Notes: a model not told the origin generated them from the letters alone. 56,775 nt of DNA from an uncultured Clostridia bacterium (GCA_934486735.1 CAKSQL010000015.1:1-56775), one strand, 5' to 3'. Shown: positions 26,648-35,941, numbered from the stretch's first letter. Numbers and translations: made by a program.

Positions 26648-27511
26648 ATGAGTGAAATTTTAAAATCATTTTACGACTCGGGCGCAGAGGAAGTTATACA
26701 AAGTTTTATCATGGAAAAAGAGTATCCGTTCTTTCTCCACATGTGCGGAGTATCCGACTGCGCGCCCACATATAAAATATCGCGCGGAATAACCTGCTAC
26801 TACACGATAGAATATATCATCCGCGGCAAAGGCTGCGTGCAGGAAAACGACAAAATATGCTATCCGCAGGCAGGCGATACGCATGTTTTCCACGCCGGTT
26901 CGCATCAATTGTTCTTTGCCGACCCGAGCGACCCATGGCTGAAAAAATGGATTATCTTTTCAGGTCCCTGTGCCGACAGCCTTTTCGAGGTCTACGACCT
27001 TAACAATCAGCTGCTCTACCCCGGTCTTGATATGCTCGAACCGATTGAGCGGATAAGCCAAATCTGCGGCTCGGACTATCCGCAGGTGGAAATTATGAGC
27101 CGCTGCTCGGTTATTGTTATGGAAATGATTCAAAAGCTGTACATGTACAAATTAAAGCAGTCGTCCGAGCTGAGCACGCTCTCCACCGCCGACAGGCTTA
27201 AAACAATCATCGACACAATGTGGGATTTTGATGTCACTTTAGACGAAATTGCCGCGCAGGTGTATTGCTCGCGCAACCATGCAATCCGCGTTTTTAAGGA
27301 AAAATTCGGAATCTCTCCTTATAAATATATTTCGGAAATACGACTTAAAAATTCCAAGCGCATGCTCAAAACCTCCACGCTGCCGGTGGGCGAAATCGCG
27401 TCGCTGCTCGGCTTCTGCGATTCGAGATATTTCTCAAACTGGTTCCGCAAGCACACAGGAATTTCGCCGAAGGAATACAGGATTTTGAAGCAGCAGGAAT
27501 ATTTAAAATAG
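26648..27511 (+). CDS. AraC family regulator with cupin-like sensor, divergent to cassette 1
   Basis: About 287 residues. The N-terminal domain is cupin-like (ITCYYTIEYIIRGKGCVQEN, then GDTHVFHAGSHQLFFADP), the common effector-binding fold of sugar-responsive AraC proteins. The C-terminal 100 residues have LDEIAAQVYCSRNHAIRVFKE and GEIASLLGFCDSRYFSNWF, ending in GISPKEYR. The start at 26648 has AGGA eight bases upstream; the earlier in-frame ATG lies nearer the promoter and lacks a clear site. A perfect promoter precedes it. It probably activates the divergent LamG-like/GH-A/SLH operon. Confidence 0.88.
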   Translation: MSEILKSFYDSGAEEVIQSFIMEKEYPFFLHMCGVSDCAPTYKISRGITCYYTIEYIIRGKGCVQENDKICYPQAGDTHVFHAGSHQLFFADPSDPWLKKWIIFSGPCADSLFEVYDLNNQLLYPGLDMLEPIERISQICGSDYPQVEIMSRCSVIVMEMIQKLYMYKLKQSSELSTLSTADRLKTIIDTMWDFDVTLDEIAAQVYCSRNHAIRVFKEKFGISPYKYISEIRLKNSKRMLKTSTLPVGEIASLLGFCDSRYFSNWFRKHTGISPKEYRILKQQEYLK

Positions 27512-27701
27512 CTAAGCACTTGTTATATCGAGGGGATTTCCGATGCCCCCGCAAATCGGATTTGGGTTTTAAAAGCGGCATTTCACATTAATGAAAAACA
27601 TATGCAGCTTCTTAAAAGATATATTTTGCATTAATGATACAGCCGTTCGGCAGCGGACTTCAAGCGCCGAATCGGGCACTGTGCCCGGCACTGTCACCGA
27701 C

Positions 27702-27743
27702 CGGAGCTTCGGCAAAAACACTTTGCCAAAGCTCCGCTTTTTT
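27702..27743 (+). terminator. Intrinsic terminator
   Basis: CGGAGCTTCGGCAAA (27702-27716) pairs with TTTGCCAAAGCTCCG (27722-27736) with one mismatch and is followed by CTTTTTT. It is about 190 bases after the AraC gene and is the nearest terminator for it. The long spacing would leave a sizeable 3' region on that transcript. Confidence 0.8.
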
Positions 27744-27934
27744 GTGTCCCGATATACGCCGCCGCGTTTCGGTTAGCACAAACTAACATGAGTAAAATGT
27801 CTTAGATACGCTTTTTGTCGTTTGTCAAGTCTTTTTGTCTGTTTTCTTATTTTTTTGTAAAATATGCTTTATTTCAAGCCCCGAAATGCAACAAAATTTC
27901 TACATCGCCCTTTTGGATAATTGCCCCCATTTCC

Positions 27935-27963
27935 TTGACAGCCGCGCTATAGTGTGGTATCAT
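27935..27963 (+). promoter_or_regulatory. Promoter of pflB-pflA
   Basis: TTGACA (27935-27940), 17-base spacer, TATCAT (27958-27963). It gives a leader of about 80 bases before the pflB start. Confidence 0.75.
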
Positions 27964-28004
27964 TATATAAAGGAAATACAAATTCCTTTCTATTCAAGTA
28001 AAGG

Positions 28005-28024
28005 GAGTTAGCGCAGACTAACTC
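28005..28024 (+). promoter_or_regulatory. Hairpin in the pflB leader
   Basis: GAGTTAG (28005-28011) and CTAACTC (28018-28024) form a perfect 7-bp stem with a six-base loop, about 12 bases before the GGAGG site. It could stabilise the mRNA or serve as a protein-binding site. Confidence 0.5.
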
Positions 28025-28049
28025 TCGAAACATCCTGGAGGTATAAAAG

Positions 28050-30302
28050 ATGTTAAATTTTGAACAATGGCAAGGTTTTAAGGGCACAAAATGGCGTGAC
28101 GACATAGACACACGCGATTTTATTCTTAACAACTATACTCCGTACGACGGTGACGAGTCTTTCCTTGAAGGACCGACCGAAGCCACAAACAAGCTTTGGG
28201 GCAAATTGCAGGAGCTGCAGAAGGAAGAGCGCGCAAAGGGCGGCGTTCTGGACATGGATACGGATATTGTTGCCGGAATAAACTCACACAAGCCCGGATA
28301 TATAGATGAAAGCATGAAGGATCTCGAAAAGGTTGTCGGTTTGCAGACAGACAAGCCTTTAAAGCGTGCATTCATGCCCTACGGCGGAATCAAAATGGCA
28401 GAGGAAGCATGCAGCACATACGGCTATGAGCCGAGTCCCGAACTGCATAAAATATTTACGCAGTATCACAAGACACATAATCAGGGTGTTTACGATGTAT
28501 ATACTCCCGAAATGCGTGCTGTCCGTAAAAACAAGATTATAACAGGTCTGCCCGACACCTACGGCAGAGGCAGAATCGTCGGCGATTACCGTCGTGTCGC
28601 TCTGTACGGAATCGACAGACTTATCGAAAAGAAGAAAGAGGACTTTGCAAACTGCGAAAGCGAATCGATGTGCGAGAGCGAAATCCGTCAGCGCGAAGAA
28701 ATCACAATGCAGATAAGATCGCTCACCGAGATGAAAACAATGGCAGAGTCCTACGGCTATGACATTTCAAAGCCGGCAAAGAATGCATTGGAAGCTTTCC
28801 AGTGGCTCTATTTCGGCTATCTCGCAGCTATCAAAACTCAGAACGGTGCCGCAATGAGCGTCGGCAGAGTTTCGACATTCCTCGATATCTATATTCAGCG
28901 TGACCTCGACAACGGCGTTCTGACAGAGAAAGAAGCACAGGAAATCGTTGACCACATGGTTATGAAGTTCCGTATGGTTAAGTTTGCGCGTATCCCCTCT
29001 TACAATGAGCTTTTCTCCGGAGACCCGGTATGGGCTACATTGAATGTCGGCGGTAAGGGCGTTGACGGACGTTCGATGGTAACAAAGAACGACTTCCGTT
29101 TCCTGCATACACTCGAAAATATGGGACCTTCTCCCGAGCCGAACCTCACAGTTCTTTATTCGTCGGGACTTCCCGAGGCATTTAAGCGCTATGCCGCTGC
29201 AATCTCGGTACGCACAAGCTCGATCCAGTACGAAAACGACGATGTTATGCGTGTTGTATGGGGCGATGACTATGCAATCTGCTGCTGCGTATCGGCAACT
29301 CAGACCGGTAAGGAAATGCAGTTCTTCGGCGCAAGAGCAAACCTTGCAAAATGCCTGCTTTATGCTATCAACGGCGGCGTTGACGCAAAGACAAAGAAAC
29401 AGGTGGGACCGGAGTACAGACCTATCACATCGGAATATCTCGACTATGACGAAGTAATCCAAAAGTATGACAAGATGATGGACTGGCTTGCAAAGATTTA
29501 TGTTCGTACACTGAACGTAATTCACTACATGCACGACAAGTACTACTACGAAGCTGCCGAAATGGCTCTTATCGATACAGATGTACGCCGTACCTTCGCA
29601 ACAGGTATCGCAGGCTTTTCGCACGTTGTCGATTCACTTTCGGCAATCAAATATGCAAAGGTTAAGGTTATCCGCGATGAGGACGGAATCGCAAAAGACT
29701 TTGAAACCGTCGGCGACTTCCCGCGCTACGGAAACGATGACGACCGCTCAGACGAAATCGCTGTATGGCTGCTCAAGACATTCATGGGCAAAATCAAGAA
29801 GTGCCACACATACAGAGATTCCGAGCCGACAACATCGATTCTTACAATCACATCGAATGTTGTTTACGGAAAAGCAACAGCAGCACTCCCCGACGGAAGA
29901 AAGGGCGGCGAGCCGCTTTCACCGGGTGCAAACCCCTCATACGGAGCAGAGCAGAACGGTCTTTTGGCATCGCTCAACTCGGTTGCAAAGCTGCCTTACG
30001 AATATGCGCTTGACGGAATTTCAAACACTCAGACGATCAACCCGGACGCATTGGGTCATGCCGAGGGCGAGCGTGTCGACAACCTGGTAAATGTACTTGA
30101 CGGATACTTCGACAGAGGCGCACATCACCTCAACGTAAACGTGTTCGGCAAGGAAAAGCTTATCGATGCTATGGAGCACCCCGAAAAGGAAGAATACGCA
30201 AACTTCACAATTCGTGTTTCGGGTTACGCAGTAAAATTCATCGACCTTACACGCGAGCAGCAGCTTGACGTAATTTCAAGAACCTGCCATGAGTCATTAT
30301 AA
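28050..30302 (+). CDS. pflB: Pyruvate formate-lyase
   Basis: 750 residues, typical PFL length. It converts pyruvate and CoA to formate and acetyl-CoA by a glycyl radical mechanism. The active-site cysteines are in ICCCVSATQ (residues 411-413); the second and third match the paired Cys of the E. coli enzyme. The glycyl radical loop is IRVSGYAVKF (Gly about 725). FGYLAAIKTQNGAAMSVGR and ITSNVVYGKATAALPDGR are also characteristic. GGAGG lies eight bases before the ATG at 28050. It overlaps pflA by 14 bases, so the pair is coupled. It has its own sigma-A promoter. The run of three cysteines is slightly unusual. Confidence 0.97.
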   Translation: MLNFEQWQGFKGTKWRDDIDTRDFILNNYTPYDGDESFLEGPTEATNKLWGKLQELQKEERAKGGVLDMDTDIVAGINSHKPGYIDESMKDLEKVVGLQTDKPLKRAFMPYGGIKMAEEACSTYGYEPSPELHKIFTQYHKTHNQGVYDVYTPEMRAVRKNKIITGLPDTYGRGRIVGDYRRVALYGIDRLIEKKKEDFANCESESMCESEIRQREEITMQIRSLTEMKTMAESYGYDISKPAKNALEAFQWLYFGYLAAIKTQNGAAMSVGRVSTFLDIYIQRDLDNGVLTEKEAQEIVDHMVMKFRMVKFARIPSYNELFSGDPVWATLNVGGKGVDGRSMVTKNDFRFLHTLENMGPSPEPNLTVLYSSGLPEAFKRYAAAISVRTSSIQYENDDVMRVVWGDDYAICCCVSATQTGKEMQFFGARANLAKCLLYAINGGVDAKTKKQVGPEYRPITSEYLDYDEVIQKYDKMMDWLAKIYVRTLNVIHYMHDKYYYEAAEMALIDTDVRRTFATGIAGFSHVVDSLSAIKYAKVKVIRDEDGIAKDFETVGDFPRYGNDDDRSDEIAVWLLKTFMGKIKKCHTYRDSEPTTSILTITSNVVYGKATAALPDGRKGGEPLSPGANPSYGAEQNGLLASLNSVAKLPYEYALDGISNTQTINPDALGHAEGERVDNLVNVLDGYFDRGAHHLNVNVFGKEKLIDAMEHPEKEEYANFTIRVSGYAVKFIDLTREQQLDVISRTCHESL

Positions 30303-31035
30303 GGGAAAAGTTCATTCGCTTGAAAGCTTTGGCGCGGCAGACGGCCCCGGAGTAAGATTTATAATCTTTCTCCGGGGTTGCCGCATGAGATGCGCCTACT
30401 GTCACAACCCCGATACCTGGGGCGCTGACGCAGGTGAGGAAATGACAGCGGATGAATTGATAGACAAAGCTTTAAGATATAAAACCTACTGGGGTAAAAA
30501 CGGCGGCATCACTGTAAGCGGAGGCGAACCGCTTTTGCAGCTCGATTTTCTGATTGAGCTTTTCAAAAGAGCAAAAAAAGAGGGTATTCATACCACAATC
30601 GACACAGCCGGGCAGCCGTTTTGCAAGGATGAGCCGTTTTTCGGCAAGTTCAACGAGCTGATGCAATACACCGATTTGCTGCTCCTCGACATCAAAGAAA
30701 TGAATCCCGAGCGTCACAAGGCGCTGACAGGCTTTGACAATGCCAACATTTTGGAAATGGCAAAATATCTTTCGGAGATAAACAAGCCTGTTTGGATAAG
30801 ACATGTTCTTGTCCCCGGTTGGAGTGATTTTGATGAGGATTTGGACTCACTCGGCAGCTTTATCGACACTCTTTCGAATGTGGAAAGAGTTGAGATTCTT
30901 CCCTATCACACATTGGGAAAATTCAAATGGGAAAATCTCGGCTTGAAATACCGTCTTGAGGACGTCTGTCCCCCGTCGGAAGAAAGAATCAAAAACGCCG
31001 AAAAGAGAATCCACGCAGGACAAAAAAACTCTTGA
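30289..31035 (+). CDS. pflA: Pyruvate formate-lyase activating enzyme (radical SAM)
   Basis: 248 residues, normal for the family. It uses a [4Fe-4S] cluster and S-adenosylmethionine to place the glycyl radical on PflB. The CxxxCxxC cluster motif is GCRMRCAYCHNPDTW (Cys 31, 35, 38), followed by the SAM-binding GGEPLLQ. The N-terminus HSLESFGAADGPGVRF is typical. The start codon lies inside the last codons of pflB. A strong terminator follows at 31061. It may also serve the other glycyl radical enzyme at 349, but nothing in the sequence shows this. Confidence 0.96.
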   Translation: MSHYKGKVHSLESFGAADGPGVRFIIFLRGCRMRCAYCHNPDTWGADAGEEMTADELIDKALRYKTYWGKNGGITVSGGEPLLQLDFLIELFKRAKKEGIHTTIDTAGQPFCKDEPFFGKFNELMQYTDLLLLDIKEMNPERHKALTGFDNANILEMAKYLSEINKPVWIRHVLVPGWSDFDEDLDSLGSFIDTLSNVERVEILPYHTLGKFKWENLGLKYRLEDVCPPSEERIKNAEKRIHAGQKNS

Positions 31036-31060
31036 CAGCATTTAAATTAAAAATATTTAT

Positions 31061-31102
31061 CGGGCAGGAAAGCTCACGCTTTCCTGCCCGAATTTGTTTT
31101 TT
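31061..31102 (+). terminator. Terminator of pflB-pflA
   Basis: CGGGCAGGAAAGC (31061-31073) and GCTTTCCTGCCCG (31078-31090) form a perfect 13-bp stem with a four-base loop, followed by a T-rich tract ending near 31102. The stem can also serve the converging protease gene. Confidence 0.9.
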
Positions 31103-31114
31103 GGTATAAAAATT

Positions 31115-32686
31115 TCACTCTGCCGCGGCAGGACACTCGGGCACTATGTCCGATAAACTGTTCCAAAGAAATGCCTTATATCCTGTTCGCTCCGTCTTTT
31201 TCCACTCGGACGGCAAAGGAATTGTTTTTTCTCCGGTATCAATATCAATCGGTATAATCCGCAAATCCTGCAATCGCTCATTCTCATACTTGGCAAGGAT
31301 AAGCTGCTTTGCACCCGTTCCGCTCACCTTTACAGCACCTGTGCCGGTAAATTCAACAGCGGCTTTATTTTTTTCGCCTGTCTTTGTAAAAACTTTGATT
31401 CGGACCGCTGCCGTCATTGCCGTCCAATAACTTTTGCAGATAAATGAATTTGGCGAAACATTCTCGCCGATTGATATAGATGCGTCATTTGTTTTATTCG
31501 TTACACTTGCAACTGCTGCAAATCTGCTGCCTTTTTTCACTTCAACAGGCTCGTCAAGCTCTACGCAATTAAAGCCTGCGTAATCAAATTGCATCTTTTT
31601 TTCCGCTGCCGGTATTGCATTTTGCGGGTCAAAATCTTTATCCGGCACATCAGTGTATATTTTAACCGTACACTCGGTGTTTTTTCCGATTATTCCGACA
31701 TTGACGGCTTTGATCCATTCACTTGTATTTTCATCTCCGCCTTTTGCTTCAAAAACATTTGCCGCCTGTTTAACATTCAAAAGAACTCCGATTCCGTCTT
31801 TTTCTACAGAAGAGTCATAAAAATAATTGTAATCGTATTTATCATTCATCACATATTCAAACGCATAAATTGCTTCACTGGTAACCTCATAGGAAAGATA
31901 AAAATACGGCAATGACGAATAGCTGTTCTTTACAAGCCAGCCGCCGTCCGTCGTTGTCCCGCCCGGGGCAAATTTGCTTGCCGGAATATTGTCATCCCAA
32001 CCGATTATCGTGCAGGCATGTGGCGAGCTTATGCTCCCCGTTTCACCGTTCGGATTGTAATAATAAGCATTCCGCACGTTGTTGTACGAGAATGTTACCG
32101 CGCCGTATTTCACAATCGCACGCTTCATTTTCTCCCTTGCCGACGCGTCGGTATTCAGCCGACTCCCGTCAACGGCAATCGCGCTTTCAAGCTTATATGC
32201 CGCATTTTCCCAACCGTTTGCATTATACGCAACATTGGTTTTTACAGGGCCGCACCAGCTTGACAGCATTGTTGCCGCAATTCTTGCCGCACCGGTCTCC
32301 ATTCTCCAATCCACTGCTTTGTCGTTTTTTTCTCCGTTCGTGTTGCCGAGCGGATCGGCTCCCCTGTTGTGCCTTGCATAGCCAATCTGCAAAGGCGACA
32401 AAAATGCCGTCCTCGCATTCACGCTTTTGTCGATTCCGCTCCTGAGTATTGAAGTCTCGGATGCACTTGCGGTTGAATATGCCCAGCAAAGCGAGGTATC
32501 CCCCTGGTCTCGGACAGGCGTTACAATGCCATATTCGCGCGCGTCGAAATTCGGCTGCGCAGCAAGCTCCGCGATATCGGCATTCCTCAAATCCTCAGCA
32601 TTTTTCGCTTCGGCCGGCAATCCGGGAGATATTAAAACCATTGCAAGACATGATAAAACAGATATAATCTTTTTAATTTTCAGCAT
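31115..32686 (-). CDS. Secreted papain-like (C1A) cysteine protease with C-terminal KAFLW domain
   Basis: About 523 residues with a signal peptide (about 1-28). The papain fold is visible in order: oxyanion Gln and catalytic Cys in RDQGDTSLCWAYS (Gln 61, Cys 67), catalytic His in SSPHACTIIGWDD (His 223) and Asn in GGWLVKNSYS (Asn 254). No clear inhibitory propeptide is present. A beta-rich middle domain (about 290-430) resembles the lectin-like domain found after such peptidases, and the C-terminus ends in KAFLWNSLSDIVP. The start is the ATG at 32686, with GGAGG eight bases upstream; a GTG three bases earlier is less likely. It may process surface proteins or act on dietary protein; which is not shown. 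Confidence 0.88.
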   Translation of the reverse strand: MLKIKKIISVLSCLAMVLISPGLPAEAKNAEDLRNADIAELAAQPNFDAREYGIVTPVRDQGDTSLCWAYSTASASETSILRSGIDKSVNARTAFLSPLQIGYARHNRGADPLGNTNGEKNDKAVDWRMETGAARIAATMLSSWCGPVKTNVAYNANGWENAAYKLESAIAVDGSRLNTDASAREKMKRAIVKYGAVTFSYNNVRNAYYYNPNGETGSISSPHACTIIGWDDNIPASKFAPGGTTTDGGWLVKNSYSSLPYFYLSYEVTSEAIYAFEYVMNDKYDYNYFYDSSVEKDGIGVLLNVKQAANVFEAKGGDENTSEWIKAVNVGIIGKNTECTVKIYTDVPDKDFDPQNAIPAAEKKMQFDYAGFNCVELDEPVEVKKGSRFAAVASVTNKTNDASISIGENVSPNSFICKSYWTAMTAAVRIKVFTKTGEKNKAAVEFTGTGAVKVSGTGAKQLILAKYENERLQDLRIIPIDIDTGEKTIPLPSEWKKTERTGYKAFLWNSLSDIVPECPAAAE

Positions 32687-32941
32687 CACCGTTTCCTCCG
32701 ATAGATAAATTTCTGCGCGGTCGGTTCAAAACAGAACCCCGGGCAGTTTGTGCTGTAAATATTCTATCATACTTTTTAAAATTCCGCAACCTTTTATATG
32801 ATTTTTTTTTCGCATTTCCAACAAAAAAGGCACCACATGTCAGTTTTCGTCGATTTTAACAAATTTTAGTATAATTAAATTTATGCACAGATTTAAGCTG
32901 AAATCAAAGTCTGTCACAATATTTTCTATTATCGCTTATGA

Positions 32942-32973
32942 TTGTAAACTTTATTTTCAGAAAAGGTTGACAA
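32942..32973 (+). promoter_or_regulatory. BirA-like biotin operator
   Basis: TTGTAAACT (32942-32950) and GGTTGACAA (32965-32973) are inverted arms with a 14-base spacer, matching the TTGTAAACC/GGTTTACAA type recognised by BirA repressors in seven of nine arm positions. The right arm overlaps the -35 box, so bound BirA would block RNA polymerase. Confidence 0.7.
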
Positions 32974-32995
32974 TTCGCTTTTTATATGGTATGAT
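32967..32995 (+). promoter_or_regulatory. Promoter of bioY
   Basis: TTGACA (32967-32972), 17-base spacer, TATGAT (32990-32995), 35 bases before the start codon. Confidence 0.8.
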
Positions 32996-33030
32996 AGAAT
33001 AAAGTAAAAAAAACAAGGAGAATTACATTT

Positions 33031-33555
33031 ATGAAAACAAAAGATTTAATTTTATGCGCACTGTTCGCCGCGATAATGTCGATTTTCTCGGTTATTGCCG
33101 TCCCGATCGGCGTTATATCAATCACCCTCGGAGTGTTCGGAATACTTTTGACCGCCGTTGTTCTCGGCGCAAAGCGCGGCGTTATATCGACCCTCATTTT
33201 TATTCTTCTCGGCGCTGTCGGACTGCCTGTGTTCAGCGGATTTAAGGGCGGAATCGGGGTTTTGACCGGTCCGAGCGGCGGCTACATACTGTCCTACATC
33301 CCCATGGCGCTGATTGCAGGCGCGGTTTCGGCGCATCTTGACATATCAAAAAAGAGCTTTGTTCTGCGGCTTTTGTCATGCTTTGCCGCCGTTATCCTGT
33401 GCTATCTCCTCGGAACGCTGCAATACATTTTCGTGATGAAAGGCACTTCCTTTGCATCGGCGCTCGCGGTCTGCGTATATCCTTTCATTCCCTTTGACAT
33501 TATAAAGTGCATTTTGGCAGTCCTTCTCGGAGAAAGGATAAAGAAACGAATATAA
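33031..33555 (+). CDS. bioY: Biotin ECF transporter S component BioY
   Basis: 174 residues, the usual BioY length, with about six hydrophobic segments. It binds biotin in the membrane and works with the shared ECF energy-coupling module, which is not in this window. The family motif LTGPSGGYILSYIPMA (about 78-93) is clear. An AAGGAG site precedes the ATG. Expression is predicted to be shut off by biotin-loaded BirA through the operator at 32942-32973. It has no biotin-synthesis neighbours, so it appears to be a stand-alone uptake gene. Confidence 0.93.
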   Translation: MKTKDLILCALFAAIMSIFSVIAVPIGVISITLGVFGILLTAVVLGAKRGVISTLIFILLGAVGLPVFSGFKGGIGVLTGPSGGYILSYIPMALIAGAVSAHLDISKKSFVLRLLSCFAAVILCYLLGTLQYIFVMKGTSFASALAVCVYPFIPFDIIKCILAVLLGERIKKRI

Positions 33556-33569
33556 CAGCTCATGAACCA

Positions 33570-33604
33570 AATGCGCCCGACGGAAATTACTCCGTCGGGC
33601 GCAT
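33570..33604. terminator. Terminator after bioY
   Basis: AATGCGCCCGACGGA and TCCGTCGGGCGCATT form a 14-15 bp stem with a six-base loop, followed on the plus strand by TTACATATTTTTT. The facing minus-strand gene ends at 33680, so it may work in both directions. Confidence 0.85.
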
Positions 33605-33679
33605 TTTACATATTTTTTATCCGTTCAAATCGGATTGAAAGACAAACTCGCCGCCGACATCACTGTCGGCATTATATTC

Positions 33680-35941
33680 TTACTTTCCCTCTCTGTATTC
33701 CGAGGGCGAGATTCCCTCAACCTTTTTAAACGCGCGGATAAAGGTGGACTTTATCGGATATCCTGCCGCTTCGCCGACCTCGGCAATACTTTTTGTCGTG
33801 GTGTCAAGCAGCTCCTTTGCATATTCCACTCTCTTTTTTGCCAAATACTCGGTGAAATTCATGCCTGCAACATCCTTGAACTTCTGCGATATATACTTCG
33901 CACTTGTGCCGAAAAAGCCTGCCGCTTTTTCAACGCCGCAGTCGTCCTCCCTAAAGTGGAAATCCACCCACAGCGCCGCCGCGCGGATATCCAGCTTATC
34001 CGAAGTGTTCTTTGCTATCAGCCGCGCCATTTCCTCGGTTTTCTCCAAAAAGCGGTCGGCGTCACATTCCGACATACCCCGCAAAAATTCCTCATCACTT
34101 TGAATTTCGTAATCAATTTCCTTGCTCTTTATAATGTGCAGCATAATCTCCGCAATTCCGCCGAAAATCCTTGCCATACTCTCATCCGAGACATTATTCC
34201 GCAGATTTTTAAGAACGATTCCCTTTATGCACTCTGCCGCACCCGAGAAATCGCCCGAAATCAGAGCGTCCGCCAAGCTTGTCCGCTCGCGCTCGCCGAA
34301 CACCGGCATACTCTCCCGATTTTCTCTTATTATCTCTATCTGCATACCTTCCATGTTCGTTTTACCGGTTATCTCTTTCATCGCCTCGCGGTGCGATTTG
34401 CGCATGCCCCGTATGCCGCCGTATATGCCGCCGCACGCCGCGCTGACCGTCACATATTCGCTGTCGGTCGCAAGCAGTCCGGAGATGTTGTCCAGGATTT
34501 TTAAGACATCGCTTTTTTTGGTGTCCTGCGGCACATTCAGAAGAATGTACATCGCGTCGGTAACCTCGCATGGAATCATGTACGCGTCGTATTTTTCGCC
34601 GAACATGTTCTTTACAACCGTCCTGAGTCCGCCGTAAATCGTCACATATTCGTTGTCGCTGTACTCGGTGTAGAATTTCTCGGTCGGCGACATGCTTATA
34701 ATCACCGCGCAAAACATGTCATATTTAAATCCGGTGACGGTCTCCTCAAAAAGCACCTCCGGAATACTGTCGGCATAATGCTCGTTCTGATTCAAAAGCG
34801 CGATAATGTTCCGCTCCTGAATCAGCGGCAGCGATGATTCAATCTTCATTTGCAGCGCGCTTTTTTCCGATTGTATCGAGTCTATCGCGTCGGAAAGCCG
34901 CGTGAGCGGATCCTTTTTCTTGGCGTCTTTTTCGCCGCTTATGTTCTCGGTGATTTTCTCAATCGGGCGATAAATCTCGCGGACGCTGACTCTGATCATA
35001 AAAAGAACCGCCGCAAGCACCACAAGACCGATTATTCCCACGCTGAGTATCACGCCGAGCGTTATCCGGCGAATGTCGCGCTCCGGAACAAATGCCACAT
35101 ACGCATATCCCAAAGCCGAGCTGTAAGGCGAATGTGAAAATACGGTGTACCGCTCCCCTGCGAGAGTTTCGGCAAATTCCGAATCCGCTTCGCGTATTGC
35201 CTTTTCGAAAAATTCCGCATCCGGCTCGGGGTCGGCGACAGAGCTTCTCGAATATGCCTTTTTAAGCTGCTTATTGACTATATAGAAAAAGCTGTTGTCG
35301 GTGACTTTGTTTTTTTCCAGCCTGTCGAATAAATCCGCCGCCTTGATATTCACGATTAACAGACTTTGCAGATATCGGTTCTCGATGTGCGTGTAGACAA
35401 TCGGGATAACGTTTTCGTTTCCCGCAAATTTGATAACGGTCGACGGCGGCAGAATCTGCATGTCGGTCACAGGCGCCTGGTAGTATTTCCAGTACGAATA
35501 CGAATAGTCGCTGTACTTGTACACATCGTCGAAAAACTCGCCCAGCTGATATGTCCCCATCGTCCCGTACTCGGTCTGCTGAACGCGGTTGATTATAAAA
35601 GCGCTGTCTATCCCGGCGGTCTTGTCCTTGATGCTGTTTAGGGTCTGAGTCGCCTCGTAGATATCCTTTTGAGTCACGTCGCCCTCCGGCTTGGTGAGGA
35701 CGTTCATAAAATCGTCGTCCAGGGCGAGCATTTTTATCACGTTGGTGATGTTGTTGACATTGTCCTCCGCTCTGTCGCAGACCATGGTCAGCGATGAAGT
35801 GTAGCTTTCGCGGATGATTTTTCTGTAGTTCCTGCTGAACGTAACGATAATAACTGCCACAAAAATGAGTATAATCGCTATCGGTACAAGTATCAAAAGA
35901 TAAGTCTTGAAAAAGGAATTAAGCTTTTTTCCGCTCTCCAC
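33680..35941 (-). CDS. Membrane-bound AraC family regulator with extracytoplasmic sensor
   Basis: 753 residues. One membrane segment at about 12-36 and a second at about 294-316 enclose a 255-residue extracytoplasmic sensor of the Cache-like type found in such regulators. The cytoplasmic part ends in an AraC domain (about 655-753): VEKAAGFFGTSAKYISQKFK, SIAEVGEAAGYPIKSTFIRAF and GISPSEYR. Such proteins sense sugars outside the cell and commonly control carbohydrate loci. The start appears to be the GTG at 35941 with AAAGGCGG upstream; an in-frame stop closes the frame just before. It follows the GH-A gene of cassette 2 on the same strand by 70 bases and probably regulates that cassette. Confidence 0.88.
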   Translation of the reverse strand: MESGKKLNSFFKTYLLILVPIAIILIFVAVIIVTFSRNYRKIIRESYTSSLTMVCDRAEDNVNNITNVIKMLALDDDFMNVLTKPEGDVTQKDIYEATQTLNSIKDKTAGIDSAFIINRVQQTEYGTMGTYQLGEFFDDVYKYSDYSYSYWKYYQAPVTDMQILPPSTVIKFAGNENVIPIVYTHIENRYLQSLLIVNIKAADLFDRLEKNKVTDNSFFYIVNKQLKKAYSRSSVADPEPDAEFFEKAIREADSEFAETLAGERYTVFSHSPYSSALGYAYVAFVPERDIRRITLGVILSVGIIGLVVLAAVLFMIRVSVREIYRPIEKITENISGEKDAKKKDPLTRLSDAIDSIQSEKSALQMKIESSLPLIQERNIIALLNQNEHYADSIPEVLFEETVTGFKYDMFCAVIISMSPTEKFYTEYSDNEYVTIYGGLRTVVKNMFGEKYDAYMIPCEVTDAMYILLNVPQDTKKSDVLKILDNISGLLATDSEYVTVSAACGGIYGGIRGMRKSHREAMKEITGKTNMEGMQIEIIRENRESMPVFGERERTSLADALISGDFSGAAECIKGIVLKNLRNNVSDESMARIFGGIAEIMLHIIKSKEIDYEIQSDEEFLRGMSECDADRFLEKTEEMARLIAKNTSDKLDIRAAALWVDFHFREDDCGVEKAAGFFGTSAKYISQKFKDVAGMNFTEYLAKKRVEYAKELLDTTTKSIAEVGEAAGYPIKSTFIRAFKKVEGISPSEYREGK

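Larger units (their letters stand above)
27512..28049 (+). other. Intergenic region before pflB
   Basis: 538 bases without a supportable gene. A 61-codon frame at 27591 has no ribosome site and overlaps the terminator hairpin at 27702. From 27780 on the DNA is AT-rich and ends in the pfl promoter (27935-27963) and a leader hairpin (28005-28024). Confidence 0.7.
32687..33030. other. Divergent intergenic region between the protease gene and bioY
   Basis: 344 bases. On the minus strand TTGCGG (complement of 32784-32789) and TAGAAT (complement of 32761-32766) are 17 bases apart and form a plausible promoter for the protease. The right end holds the bioY promoter and BirA-like operator. I see nothing in the middle. 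Confidence 0.55.

Noticed and set aside
27591..27776. Small plus-strand gene of 61 codons
   Set aside because: No ribosome site, and it reads through the intrinsic terminator at 27702-27743.
33680..35941. Hybrid two-component sensor kinase
   Set aside because: It has two membrane segments and an outer sensor, but no histidine-kinase or receiver motifs; the output domain is AraC.
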